Below are positions 13,421 through 19,168 of a stretch of DNA of 19,168 bases, piece by piece. The translations under genes and the position numbers were made by a program. The DNA comes from Collinsella sp. AF02-46-1 (lineage in GTDB: Bacteria; Actinomycetota; Coriobacteriia; Coriobacteriales; Coriobacteriaceae): NCBI GenBank assembly GCA_934876235.1, contig CAKXKM010000034.1, forward strand, positions 1 to 19,168, given 5' to 3'. Position 1 is the first letter of the stretch; each line of letters begins with the position of its first letter. Under the pieces are notes generated by a model that saw only the letters and a list, made by a program, of their open reading frames with translations, had not been told where the DNA came from and did not search any database.

Positions 13421-13858
13421 ATGAAAGCACTCGTCATCAACGGCCCCAACCTCAACATGCTCGGCATTCGCGAGCCGGGCATCTATGGTAGCGACAACTA
13501 CGACCGCTTAGTGCAGATCTGCCAGGAAGCGGGAACCGCACAGGGCTTCAGCGAGGTCGAGGTCTTCCAGTCCAACCACGAGGGCAGCATCGTCGACAAG
13601 ATCCAGGAGGCTTACGGCAAGGTCGACGGCATCGTCATCAACCCGGCAGCCTACACGCACACCAGCGTGGCAATCCTTGACGCCCTCAAGGCCGTCGCCA
13701 TCCCTGCCGTCGAGGTGCACATCAGCGCCGTAGAGACGCGCGAGGACTTCCGCCAGGTGAGCTATGCACGCCTAGCCTGCTTCGCCACCATCACCGGCGA
13801 GGGCCTGCAAGGCTATGCCCACGCGCTGGAGCTGCTGAGGGAACGTCTCGAAAAGTAG
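13421..13858 (+). CDS. aroQ: 3-dehydroquinate dehydratase, type II
   Basis: AroQ dehydrates 3-dehydroquinate to 3-dehydroshikimate (step 3), the one pathway step not encoded by the upstream genes. The 145 residues are typical of the dodecameric type II enzyme: NGPNLNMLG (7-15), Arg17 and catalytic Tyr22 (REPGIYG), SNHEG (51-55), INPAAYTHTSVAI (73-85), His100 in VEVHIS and Arg111 (REDFRQ). The ATG at 13421 has an AAAGGAAG ribosome site, 64 bp after aroEK. The palindrome in that gap separates it from the rest of the operon, so it may be expressed at a different level. A terminator follows. Confidence 0.97.
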   Translation: MKALVINGPNLNMLGIREPGIYGSDNYDRLVQICQEAGTAQGFSEVEVFQSNHEGSIVDKIQEAYGKVDGIVINPAAYTHTSVAILDALKAVAIPAVEVHISAVETREDFRQVSYARLACFATITGEGLQGYAHALELLRERLEK

Positions 13859-13903
13859 CCTCGTGAGCAAATCCATCAACGCGATTCACACGCTAATAAT
13901 GCC

Positions 13904-13942
13904 AGTGCCGCCAGCAGCAACCTCGCTACTGGCGGCACTTTA
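13904..13942 (+). terminator. Terminator after aroQ
   Basis: AGTGCCGCCAG (13904-13914) pairs with CTGGCGGCACT (13929-13939) over 11 bp with a 14-base loop, followed by TTTATTA. It lies 45 bp after the aroQ stop and marks the end of the aromatic operon. Confidence 0.8.
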
Positions 13943-13951
13943 TTACTGGCA

Positions 13952-13957
13952 TATAAT
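13952..13957 (+). promoter_or_regulatory. Possible -10 box for the DUF4869 gene
   Basis: A perfect TATAAT lies 31 bp before the start codon, just past the aroQ terminator. The -35 region (CTGGCG at 17 bp) is poor and lies in the terminator stem, so only the -10 is convincing. Confidence 0.4.
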
Positions 13958-13988
13958 CATTGCAGTCACACAACGTCTGGAGACGCGC

Positions 13989-14456
13989 ATGTTAAGCATC
14001 CATCTGGGGGATTACCCCGGTTCCATCTACGATACCGAAACCTATTTTAGGAACTCATACTTGGACTCATGGTTCGAAGACCCTATGGCCGCACAGATTA
14101 TTAAAAGCGTGGACGGATCAGAGATCATCGGTCCCCACAACATCGTAAGCAAACAGCTGGGCTCGATCACCACACTCGAACTGTCCGGCGGCGTTAAGAC
14201 GCTGCTGCTGGTGCGCAATCTCCCAAATATGGTGTTCAACGCATCCACCTGCGGAGACAACTGTGCCCGCTGGCTACTCAAGATCGGCAAAGAGCAGGAT
14301 GTGATGGTGACCTTATACCACATCATGAAATTCCCCTGGAAGAGCTTTGAAATCCGCATTGAAAACGATGGCCGCATCGTCAGAAACATGCAGGAGTTTG
14401 TTGGCGCCACGAATGATTTTCTGGATGTTGAAGATGCGACTAGAATGCCGCACTAA
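13989..14456 (+). CDS. DUF4869 domain protein (155 aa)
   Basis: The protein begins MLSIHLGDYPGSIYDTETYF, and contains GSEIIGPHNI, LSGGVKTLLL, VFNASTCGDNCARWLLKIG and FEIRIENDGRIVRNM. These fit my memory of DUF4869 along the full length. The family is of unknown function and occurs in gut Firmicutes and Actinobacteria, often beside defence-like or mobile genes. The LSGGVKTL segment resembles a nucleotide-binding loop only superficially. The ATG at 13989 has a CTGGAGA ribosome site; the upstream in-frame extension runs through the aroQ terminator and was rejected. It stands alone between two terminators, so it is a single-gene unit. No membrane segment or signal peptide. Confidence 0.75.
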   Translation: MLSIHLGDYPGSIYDTETYFRNSYLDSWFEDPMAAQIIKSVDGSEIIGPHNIVSKQLGSITTLELSGGVKTLLLVRNLPNMVFNASTCGDNCARWLLKIGKEQDVMVTLYHIMKFPWKSFEIRIENDGRIVRNMQEFVGATNDFLDVEDATRMPH

Positions 14457-14602
14457 GTTCTATTGCCGTAATCGCTGAATGCGGTTGCGAAAGACTTATC
14501 GGAGTGTTCGAGGGCAGAGCAGTAAGCCACGCAAAACGTTTAAAACCAAGGCTACGCCCATGCGTTGGAGTCGCTGAAAGGCCAATCCACATCAGCAAGA
14601 CG

Positions 14603-14634
14603 AAAAAAGCCCAGACCACCAAGCGGTCTGGGCT
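14603..14634 (-). terminator. Terminator of tRNA-Arg(TCT)
   Basis: AGCCCAGACC (14608-14617) and GGTCTGGGCT (14625-14634) form a perfect 10-bp stem with a 7-base loop. On the - strand it is followed by six T residues, 10 bp past the tRNA's 3' end. Read on the + strand it is followed by TAATAA, so it may weakly stop the DUF4869 transcript as well. The stretch 14457-14600 before it shows nothing else that I can support. Confidence 0.85.
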
Positions 14635-14644
14635 TAATAAACGT

Positions 14645-14721
14645 TGGTGCTCCATGGCGGATTCGAACCGTCGACCTTGGGATTAGAAGTCCCCTGCTCT
14701 ATCCAACTGAGCTAATGGAGC
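14645..14721 (-). tRNA. tRNA-Arg, anticodon TCT
   Basis: The reverse strand folds as a 77-base tRNA with encoded CCA. The acceptor GCTCCAT/ATGGAGC is perfectly paired, the D stem is GCTC/GAGC, the anticodon stem is GGGGA/TCCCA (one non-Watson-Crick end pair) with loop CTTCTAA (anticodon TCT, reading AGA arginine codons), and the T arm is GACGG/CCGCC (one G-C/A-C deviation) with loop TTCGAAT. It is the second arginine tRNA in the window but shows no sign of an inserted element. Confidence 0.95.
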
Positions 14722-14766
14722 AAATAACCGCACGCCCAGCCAAACAATTCGGCCAAGCGTAAGTAA

Positions 14767-14772
14767 TTATAA
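14767..14772 (-). promoter_or_regulatory. Possible -10 box for tRNA-Arg(TCT)
   Basis: A perfect TATAAT on the - strand lies 45 bp before the tRNA and just after the stop of the upstream ABC ATPase gene. The matching -35 position is inside that gene and poor. The tRNA may also be reached by read-through from the exporter operon, since no terminator separates them. Confidence 0.45.
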
Positions 14773-14773
14773 C

Positions 14774-15541
14774 CTAGTTGAACTGCTCACGGTACGCCTT
14801 GCAGACCTCACTGACCGGGCCGTCCATGCGAAGGTCACCCTTCTCAATCCAAACGGCACGCTGGCAGATGCGCTCAACCTGCTCCATGGAGTGCGAAACG
14901 AACAGAACCGTCACGTCGCCGCTCTGGATAAAGTGCTGGATGCGGGCCTCGCACTTCTGCTGGAAGAACACATCACCGACGGACAGCGTCTCGTCAACGA
15001 TCAGAATATCGGGCTCGGTAATCGTCGCGATTGCAAAGGCGATACGCGCCACCATGCCCGAGGAGAAGTTCTTAAGCGGCATATCGACAAAGTTCTGAAG
15101 CTCAGCGAACTCAATAATGCCGTCAAAGTTGGCGTCGATGAACTCCTTGGTATAGCCGAGCAGGGCGCCGTTCAGATAGATGTTCTCGCGGGCGGTCAGC
15201 TCGGGGTCAAAGCCGGCACCAAGCTCAATCAGCGGCGCGATGTTACCGTGCACCTTAACGCTGCCCTCGCTAGGCTCAAGCACACCGGCAATAATCTTGA
15301 GCATCGTAGACTTACCGGAACCATTGGTGCCAACCAGACCGACAACTTCGCCGCGATGAATATCGAACGAGATGTGCTTAAGCGCTCTAAACTCCTCAAA
15401 GAACAGCTCGTGCTTGGCAAGCTTGATGAAGTACTCCTTGAGGTTGGTCAGCGACTCGGACGCCATGTTAAAGATCATGGTGACGTCGTCGACCTCGACA
15501 GCCAGAGGCTGCTCGCTGTAATCAACAACAGATTCAGTCAT
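14774..15541 (-). CDS. Polysaccharide ABC exporter, ATP-binding subunit (Wzt/TagH type)
   Basis: This cytoplasmic ATPase powers export of a surface glycan through the neighbouring permease. In 255 residues it shows Walker A GTNGSGKST (71-79), LIELGAGFDPELTARENI (104-121, characteristic of the polysaccharide-export subfamily), signature FSSGM (159-163), Walker B DILIVDE (178-184) and the switch His217. The N-terminus has the long beta insertion with LTNLKEYFIK seen in TagH and Wzt proteins. It stops after the ABC domain, so the Wzt-type glycan-recognition C-terminal domain is absent. The ATG at 15541 is chosen over the adjacent GTG (15544) from AAGGAG spacing. It lies 11 bp behind the permease gene, clearly one operon. 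Confidence 0.93.
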   Translation of the reverse strand: MTESVVDYSEQPLAVEVDDVTMIFNMASESLTNLKEYFIKLAKHELFFEEFRALKHISFDIHRGEVVGLVGTNGSGKSTMLKIIAGVLEPSEGSVKVHGNIAPLIELGAGFDPELTARENIYLNGALLGYTKEFIDANFDGIIEFAELQNFVDMPLKNFSSGMVARIAFAIATITEPDILIVDETLSVGDVFFQQKCEARIQHFIQSGDVTVLFVSHSMEQVERICQRAVWIEKGDLRMDGPVSEVCKAYREQFN

Positions 15542-15552
15542 CACAGCACTCC

Positions 15553-16398
15553 TTAGATGTAGAGGATGAACTTGCGCTCAGACTTATGGAACACGGTGTA
15601 GCCAATAACAAGCGCAAGAACCGCCCAAGCGACGCACATACCAAACGTCATAAGCGAGGGCGTAGTCTGGAACAGGAAGATATCACGCATAAACTGCAGG
15701 TAGTTATACATGGGGTTCGCATACATCAAGATACGCACGAGATGCGGCATTTGCGCAATATAGTCAGTCGTCCAGAAGATGGGCGTAATGTAAGTCCACG
15801 CCGTAATGACGACGCTCCACAGATGCATAACGTCGCGGAAGAAGACCGTAAGGGCAGAGAGCATCATGCCCAGGCCCATGCAGAAGCACATAAGCAGCAG
15901 CAGGCAAACCGGCAGCAGAATCAGGTGCCAAGAAGGCATAACGCGGAACCACAGCATGACGATGGCGACGGCGACCAGCGAGAAGGCAAAGTTGACCAGC
16001 GAGAAGAGCACCTTCTGCACCGGGAAGACCCAGCGGTGCACCTTAACCTTCTTGAGCAGAGGGGCAGCGCCCACGATCGACGTCAGGGCCTGGTTCGTAG
16101 ACTCGGACATGACGGCAAAGGTAATGTTACCCACGATCAAGTACAGCGGGTACATCTCGGGCGTCATTGAGCCATTGCGACCCTGGCCAAAAATCGTCGA
16201 GAACACGATGGCCATGACGATCATCATCAGCAGCGGGTTGAGCACCGACCATGCGACGCCCAGAACGCTACGGCGATACTTGATCTTAAAATCCTTGGTA
16301 ACCAGCTGACGAAGGATAAACGCGTCCTTCTCAAATTCGTTCTTAGCAAACGTCGCAGGCAGACTGCGAGTTTCTTGTTGCTTTGTCTGATCCGACAC
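15553..16398 (-). CDS. Polysaccharide ABC exporter, ABC-2 type permease (Wzm/TagG type)
   Basis: This membrane subunit forms the export channel for lipid-linked glycan. The 281 residues have an N-terminal interfacial segment typical of the family (FILRQLVTKDFKIKYRRSVL) followed by six hydrophobic helices (about 47-70, 82-105, 128-152, 158-188, 195-215 and 245-272). The start is the GTG at 16398, placed eight bases after an AAGGAG ribosome site. Reading further upstream to 16461 adds a basic stretch with no start signal. It is first in the operon with the ATPase. Teichoic acid export is possible, but the nearby dTDP-rhamnose gene suggests a rhamnose-containing polysaccharide. Confidence 0.92.
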   Translation of the reverse strand: MSDQTKQQETRSLPATFAKNEFEKDAFILRQLVTKDFKIKYRRSVLGVAWSVLNPLLMMIVMAIVFSTIFGQGRNGSMTPEMYPLYLIVGNITFAVMSESTNQALTSIVGAAPLLKKVKVHRWVFPVQKVLFSLVNFAFSLVAVAIVMLWFRVMPSWHLILLPVCLLLLMCFCMGLGMMLSALTVFFRDVMHLWSVVITAWTYITPIFWTTDYIAQMPHLVRILMYANPMYNYLQFMRDIFLFQTTPSLMTFGMCVAWAVLALVIGYTVFHKSERKFILYI

Positions 16399-16437
16399 GG
16401 ATGCAACTCCTTTACTCGTAATCGTTGACAAACGAAC

Positions 16438-16528
16438 AGTATAGACCCGACGGCCATGCAAACGATTCGCGCAACAAAACTGGAGAACTAACCCACATCT
16501 TAGGATGCCAAGCCCAAACGGCTATACT
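16438..16528. promoter_or_regulatory. Divergent promoter region, exporter versus glycosyltransferase
   Basis: The 160-bp gap between the two divergent genes holds a TATACT box on each strand: 16443-16438 reading left and 16523-16528 reading right. Neither has a convincing -35 box at 16-18 bp. Their placement (about 40 and 31 bp from the start codons) is right for simple divergent promoters. No operator-like repeat was seen. Confidence 0.4.
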
Positions 16529-16558
16529 TTCAAGGATTGAACGTATAAGGAGCATTGA

Positions 16559-17530
16559 GTGAATTCTGAATCCATCGCCGTCATCATCCCCTGCTACAAC
16601 GAAGCGCCCACGATCGGCAAAGTCATCGACGACTTTCACCGCGAGCTTCCGCAAGCGACGGTCTATGTCTATGACAACAACTCGTCGGACGATACCTCAC
16701 GCATCGCCACCGAGCACGGCGCCACGGTCCGCTTTGAGCCCCGTCAGGGAAAGGGCAACGTATGCCGCCAGATGTTTCGCGACATCGACGCCGATTGCTA
16801 CCTGATGGTCGACGGCGACGACACCTACCCCGCCGAGGCGGCCAAGGCCCTCTGCGAGCCCATCCTTAACGGTACGGCCGACATGACCGTAGGCGATCGC
16901 CTTTCAAACGGCACCTACGCCGAGGAAAACAAGCGCGCCTTCCACGGCTTTGGCAACAATCTGGTCCGCGCCATGATCAAGTGGATCTATGGCTACAGCT
17001 TCGATGACGTCATGACCGGCTACCGCGCCATGAGCCGCCCGTTCGTTAAAACCTTCCCAGTGCTTTCCGAGGGCTTTCAGATCGAAACCGAGCTCTCGAT
17101 CCACGCCGTCGACCACCGCTGGCGCATCAAAGATGTGCCCATCGAGTACCGCGACCGTCCCGAGGGTTCCGAGTCCAAACTCAACACAGTGAGCGACGGC
17201 ATTAAAGTCGTTGCGATGATCGGCACGCTGTTCAAGGACTACCGCCCGCTGAAGTTCTTCAGCCTCGTAGCGCTTCTGTTCGCGGTATTCGGCCTCGCCC
17301 TGGGCATGCCCATCGTTGTCGAATATTTCCAGACCGGCCTCGTCCCGCGCTTCCCCACCGCTATGCTCGCCGCCTCGTTTATGTTCCTGTGCGGCCTGAG
17401 CCTTGCGACCGGCTTCATCCTAGATTCTGTAGCAAAGGTCGAAAAAAAGCAGTGGGAGGTCAACGTGTACAGCAAATACGCCTACGACGACCAGCCCGGC
17501 CACCCTACTTCCAAGCCAAGCGAGAGGTAG
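16559..17530 (+). CDS. Family 2 glycosyltransferase, polyprenyl-phosphate type
   Basis: The enzyme probably transfers a sugar from a nucleotide donor to undecaprenyl phosphate or a lipid-linked glycan at the inner face of the membrane. Residues 5-220 are a GT-A domain: AVIIPCYNEAPTIGKVI (7-23), DNNSSDDT (39-46), KGNVCRQM (65-72) and the metal-binding VDGDDTYP (84-91). TGYRAMSR (153-160) and GFQIETELSIHA (172-183) follow, as in dolichol-phosphate-mannose-synthase-like enzymes. Two C-terminal membrane helices (about 233-255 and 267-290) anchor it, then a polar tail. The GTG start at 16559 has a TAAGGAG ribosome site six bases upstream. It is divergent from the exporter and shares its likely pathway. 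Donor sugar cannot be read from sequence. Confidence 0.9.
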   Translation: MNSESIAVIIPCYNEAPTIGKVIDDFHRELPQATVYVYDNNSSDDTSRIATEHGATVRFEPRQGKGNVCRQMFRDIDADCYLMVDGDDTYPAEAAKALCEPILNGTADMTVGDRLSNGTYAEENKRAFHGFGNNLVRAMIKWIYGYSFDDVMTGYRAMSRPFVKTFPVLSEGFQIETELSIHAVDHRWRIKDVPIEYRDRPEGSESKLNTVSDGIKVVAMIGTLFKDYRPLKFFSLVALLFAVFGLALGMPIVVEYFQTGLVPRFPTAMLAASFMFLCGLSLATGFILDSVAKVEKKQWEVNVYSKYAYDDQPGHPTSKPSER

Positions 17531-17580
17531 ATCTTCCGCAAAATACTATTGGCACCACTGCGCAGATAGCCACCAACAAG

Positions 17581-17610
17581 AAAAGCCGCCGTTAAAGAAC
17601 GGCGGCTTTT
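17581..17610. terminator. Bidirectional terminator between convergent genes
   Basis: AAAAGCCGCCGTT (17581-17593) and AACGGCGGCTTTT (17598-17610) form a perfect 13-bp stem with a 4-base loop (AAAG). Four T residues end the stem in either direction, so it serves both the glycosyltransferase and the rfbCD gene. Confidence 0.9.
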
Positions 17611-17632
17611 ACTCTCGAAAAGTTAATAGCGC

Positions 17633-19087
17633 CTAGAGCGTCTTGAGGTACTCCCCCAGCTCTTCCTCCCAGTCGGGCATGTGGAACCCGACCAACTCGA
17701 GCCTGGAAAGGTCGAGCGCGGAGTGGACCGGGCGCGGGGCGACGGGGCCGGCGGCGTTCGCGTAGTAGTCGGCGGTGCTCACCGGCACGACCTTCTCCCC
17801 GTTGCCGTTGGCGGCCTCGAAGACGGCGCGGGCGATGTCGGCCCAGGACTTCACGGCGCCGGAGCCGGTGCAGTTATAGGTGCCGTAGGGGGCCTTCGAG
17901 TCCAGCACGTGGAAGATGGCGGCGGCAATGTCGCGCGTGAAGGTCAGGCGTCCCAGCTGGTCGTCCACGACCGTGATCTTGTCCAGCTTGTCCTCGGGGT
18001 CGGCGACGCGGTCGGACAGCGCCCTCATGGTCATGACGAAGTTGTGCCCCTCGCCGATGACCCAGGAGCTGCGCATGATGTAGTGGCGCGGGCACCCGGC
18101 CACGGCGATGTCGCCGGCGGCCTTGGTCTGGCCGTAGACGGACAGCGGGGAGAAGGGCTCGTCCTCGTCGTGCACCTCGGCGGTGCCGTCGAAGACGTAG
18201 TCGGAGGACACGTGGACGAGCGTGATCCCGTGCCCGGCGCAGGTGCGGGCGAGAAGGGCGGGACCGGTCGCGTTGGCCTTCCAGGCGGCCGCGCGGCCCT
18301 CGGGGGTCTCGGCCCTGTCCACGGCGGTGTAGGCGCCGCAGTTGATGACGGTGCCGTAGAGCGACCAGTCGTACTGAGAGTACGCGCCCGGGTCGGACAT
18401 GTCGAAGGTGTCGATGTCGCAGAAGTCGAAGTCCTTCGCCACGCCGCGCTCCCCGGCGAGCGCACGCACCGCATGGCCCAGCTGGCCGTTGCAGCCGGTG
18501 ACGAGCGTCCTCTTGGGCGCCATGGGGACGACGTCCTTGAGCATCGGGTGGTTGAGGTCGGCATCGGAGACGGTGGCCTCGTCGAGCGGGATGGGCCACT
18601 CGATGGCGAGCTCCGGGTCGGCGAGGTTCACGAAGGTGTAGGTCTTCTTGAGCTCCAGCGACCAGTGGGCGTCCACCAGGTAGGTGTAGGCGGTGCCGTC
18701 CTCGAGCGCCTGGAAGGAGTTGCCCACGCCGCGCGGGACGTAGATGGCCCTACTCGGGTCGAGCGTGCAGGTGAACACCTTCCCGTAGGTGGCGCTGCCC
18801 TCGCGCAGGTCCACCCATGCGCCGAATACGCTGCCGCGGGCCACGGAGATGAACTTGTCCCAGGGCTCGGCGTGGATGCCGCGGGTGACGCCGCGGCTGT
18901 CGTTGTAGGAGATGTTGTTCTGGACGACCCTGAGATCCGGGATGCCCAGGGCGGTCATCTTGGCGCGCTGCCAGTTCTCCTTGAACCAGCCGCGCGAGTC
19001 GCCGTGGACGGCGAGGTCGACGACCTTCAGGCCCCCGATGCCGGTCTCGGCGACGGAGAGGTCCTTCTCGAATGCGATGTCTGCCAT
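17633..19087 (-). CDS. rfbC/rfbD: Bifunctional dTDP-4-dehydrorhamnose 3,5-epimerase / reductase
   Basis: One 484-residue chain carries the last two steps of dTDP-L-rhamnose synthesis. Residues 1-185 are the RmlC-type cupin epimerase, with RGIHAEPWDKF (69-79, catalytic His72), ARGSVFGAWVDLR (83-95), YVPRGVGNSFQALED (116-130) and a Tyr in TYLVDAHWS (135-143). Residues 193-484 are the RmlD-type NAD(P)H reductase, with GCNGQLG (198-204), NCGAYTAVDRAE (249-260), SSDYVFDG (294-301), catalytic YGQTK (318-322) and SSWVIGEG (340-347). The usual FAHGF of stand-alone epimerases reads GVGNSF here. The ATG at 19087 has a TAGGAG ribosome site; the longer in-frame extension to 19156 is basic and unsupported. 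The gene is visibly more GC-rich than the exporter genes. rfbA and rfbB are not in the window. Confidence 0.93.
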   Translation of the reverse strand: MADIAFEKDLSVAETGIGGLKVVDLAVHGDSRGWFKENWQRAKMTALGIPDLRVVQNNISYNDSRGVTRGIHAEPWDKFISVARGSVFGAWVDLREGSATYGKVFTCTLDPSRAIYVPRGVGNSFQALEDGTAYTYLVDAHWSLELKKTYTFVNLADPELAIEWPIPLDEATVSDADLNHPMLKDVVPMAPKRTLVTGCNGQLGHAVRALAGERGVAKDFDFCDIDTFDMSDPGAYSQYDWSLYGTVINCGAYTAVDRAETPEGRAAAWKANATGPALLARTCAGHGITLVHVSSDYVFDGTAEVHDEDEPFSPLSVYGQTKAAGDIAVAGCPRHYIMRSSWVIGEGHNFVMTMRALSDRVADPEDKLDKITVVDDQLGRLTFTRDIAAAIFHVLDSKAPYGTYNCTGSGAVKSWADIARAVFEAANGNGEKVVPVSTADYYANAAGPVAPRPVHSALDLSRLELVGFHMPDWEEELGEYLKTL

Positions 19088-19168
19088 ATGGGAAAAGCTC
19101 CTATCGAAGAGGTTCAGGTTGCGGGCGCCCGCGCGGGGACGCAGGGTCATCCCCATGCCCTGCGGCCC

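Noticed and set aside
13863..13988. N-terminal extension of the DUF4869 gene to 13863
   Set aside because: It would be encoded by the aroQ terminator and promoter region; the ATG at 13989 has a ribosome site and matches the family N-terminus.
5140..14721. Direct repeat of the tRNA-Arg(CCG) 3' half that would mark the other element end
   Set aside because: The only other similar sequence is tRNA-Arg(TCT), which differs in the anticodon arm, T stem and acceptor, and no phage genes lie between the two tRNAs. The other end must be left of the window.
14440..14762. Short frames over tRNA-Arg(TCT) and its terminator
   Set aside because: They are encoded by tRNA and terminator sequence and lack start signals.
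1..19168. CRISPR array, toxin-antitoxin pair or insertion sequence
   Set aside because: No regularly spaced repeats, transposase gene or insertion-type inverted repeats were seen. The XRE genes are divergent and phage-like rather than paired with a toxin gene.

Overview
The window looks like chromosomal DNA of a GC-rich Gram-positive actinobacterium, most probably a gut coriobacterium (Collinsella-like). This rests on GC-rich codon use, strong AGGAGG-type ribosome binding sites, a compact shikimate operon with an aroE-aroK fusion and a fused rfbC-rfbD gene. The genus is an inference; no search was run.

Region 1 (1 to about 5216) is the right end of a temperate prophage or prophage-like element. 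A leftward early operon (2849 down to 1 and beyond) encodes a Cro-like XRE regulator, a 44-residue protein, a helix-turn-helix/zinc-ribbon protein, a one-pass membrane protein, two unknown proteins of phage type, a PD-(D/E)XK nuclease and a DUF1351 protein of the kind found with phage single-strand annealing cassettes. A rightward lysogeny module (2988-5205) encodes a second small XRE regulator, an orphan 143-residue protein and a large serine integrase. Between the two XRE genes lie divergent promoters and three copies of a 16-bp operator, CCTAAT-N4-ATTAGG. The integrase reads into tRNA-Arg(CCG) on the opposite strand, and the terminator of that tRNA lies inside the integrase coding sequence. 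The tRNA is therefore the likely integration site. The other end of the element is outside the window.

Region 2 (5217-13860) is a complete chorismate, phenylalanine and tyrosine operon on the + strand: aroF, tyrA, aroB, aroA, aroC, pheA, aroE-aroK, aroQ. Together these supply all seven steps from PEP plus erythrose-4-phosphate to chorismate, and the branches through prephenate. A strong intrinsic terminator lies just upstream of aroF, suggesting attenuation or insulation. A long palindrome of REP/MITE type sits between aroEK and aroQ, and a terminator follows aroQ.

Region 3 (13940-14780) holds a stand-alone DUF4869 gene and tRNA-Arg(TCT), the latter with its own terminator.

Region 4 (14774-19168) is a cell-surface polysaccharide locus. 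A two-gene ABC-2 exporter (permease then ATPase, - strand) is divergent from a membrane-anchored family 2 glycosyltransferase (+). The glycosyltransferase converges, across a bidirectional terminator, on a bifunctional dTDP-rhamnose synthesis gene (rfbC-rfbD, -). The likely joint role is making dTDP-L-rhamnose, assembling a lipid-linked glycan and exporting it.

No CRISPR array, insertion sequence, rRNA gene or replication origin was seen.
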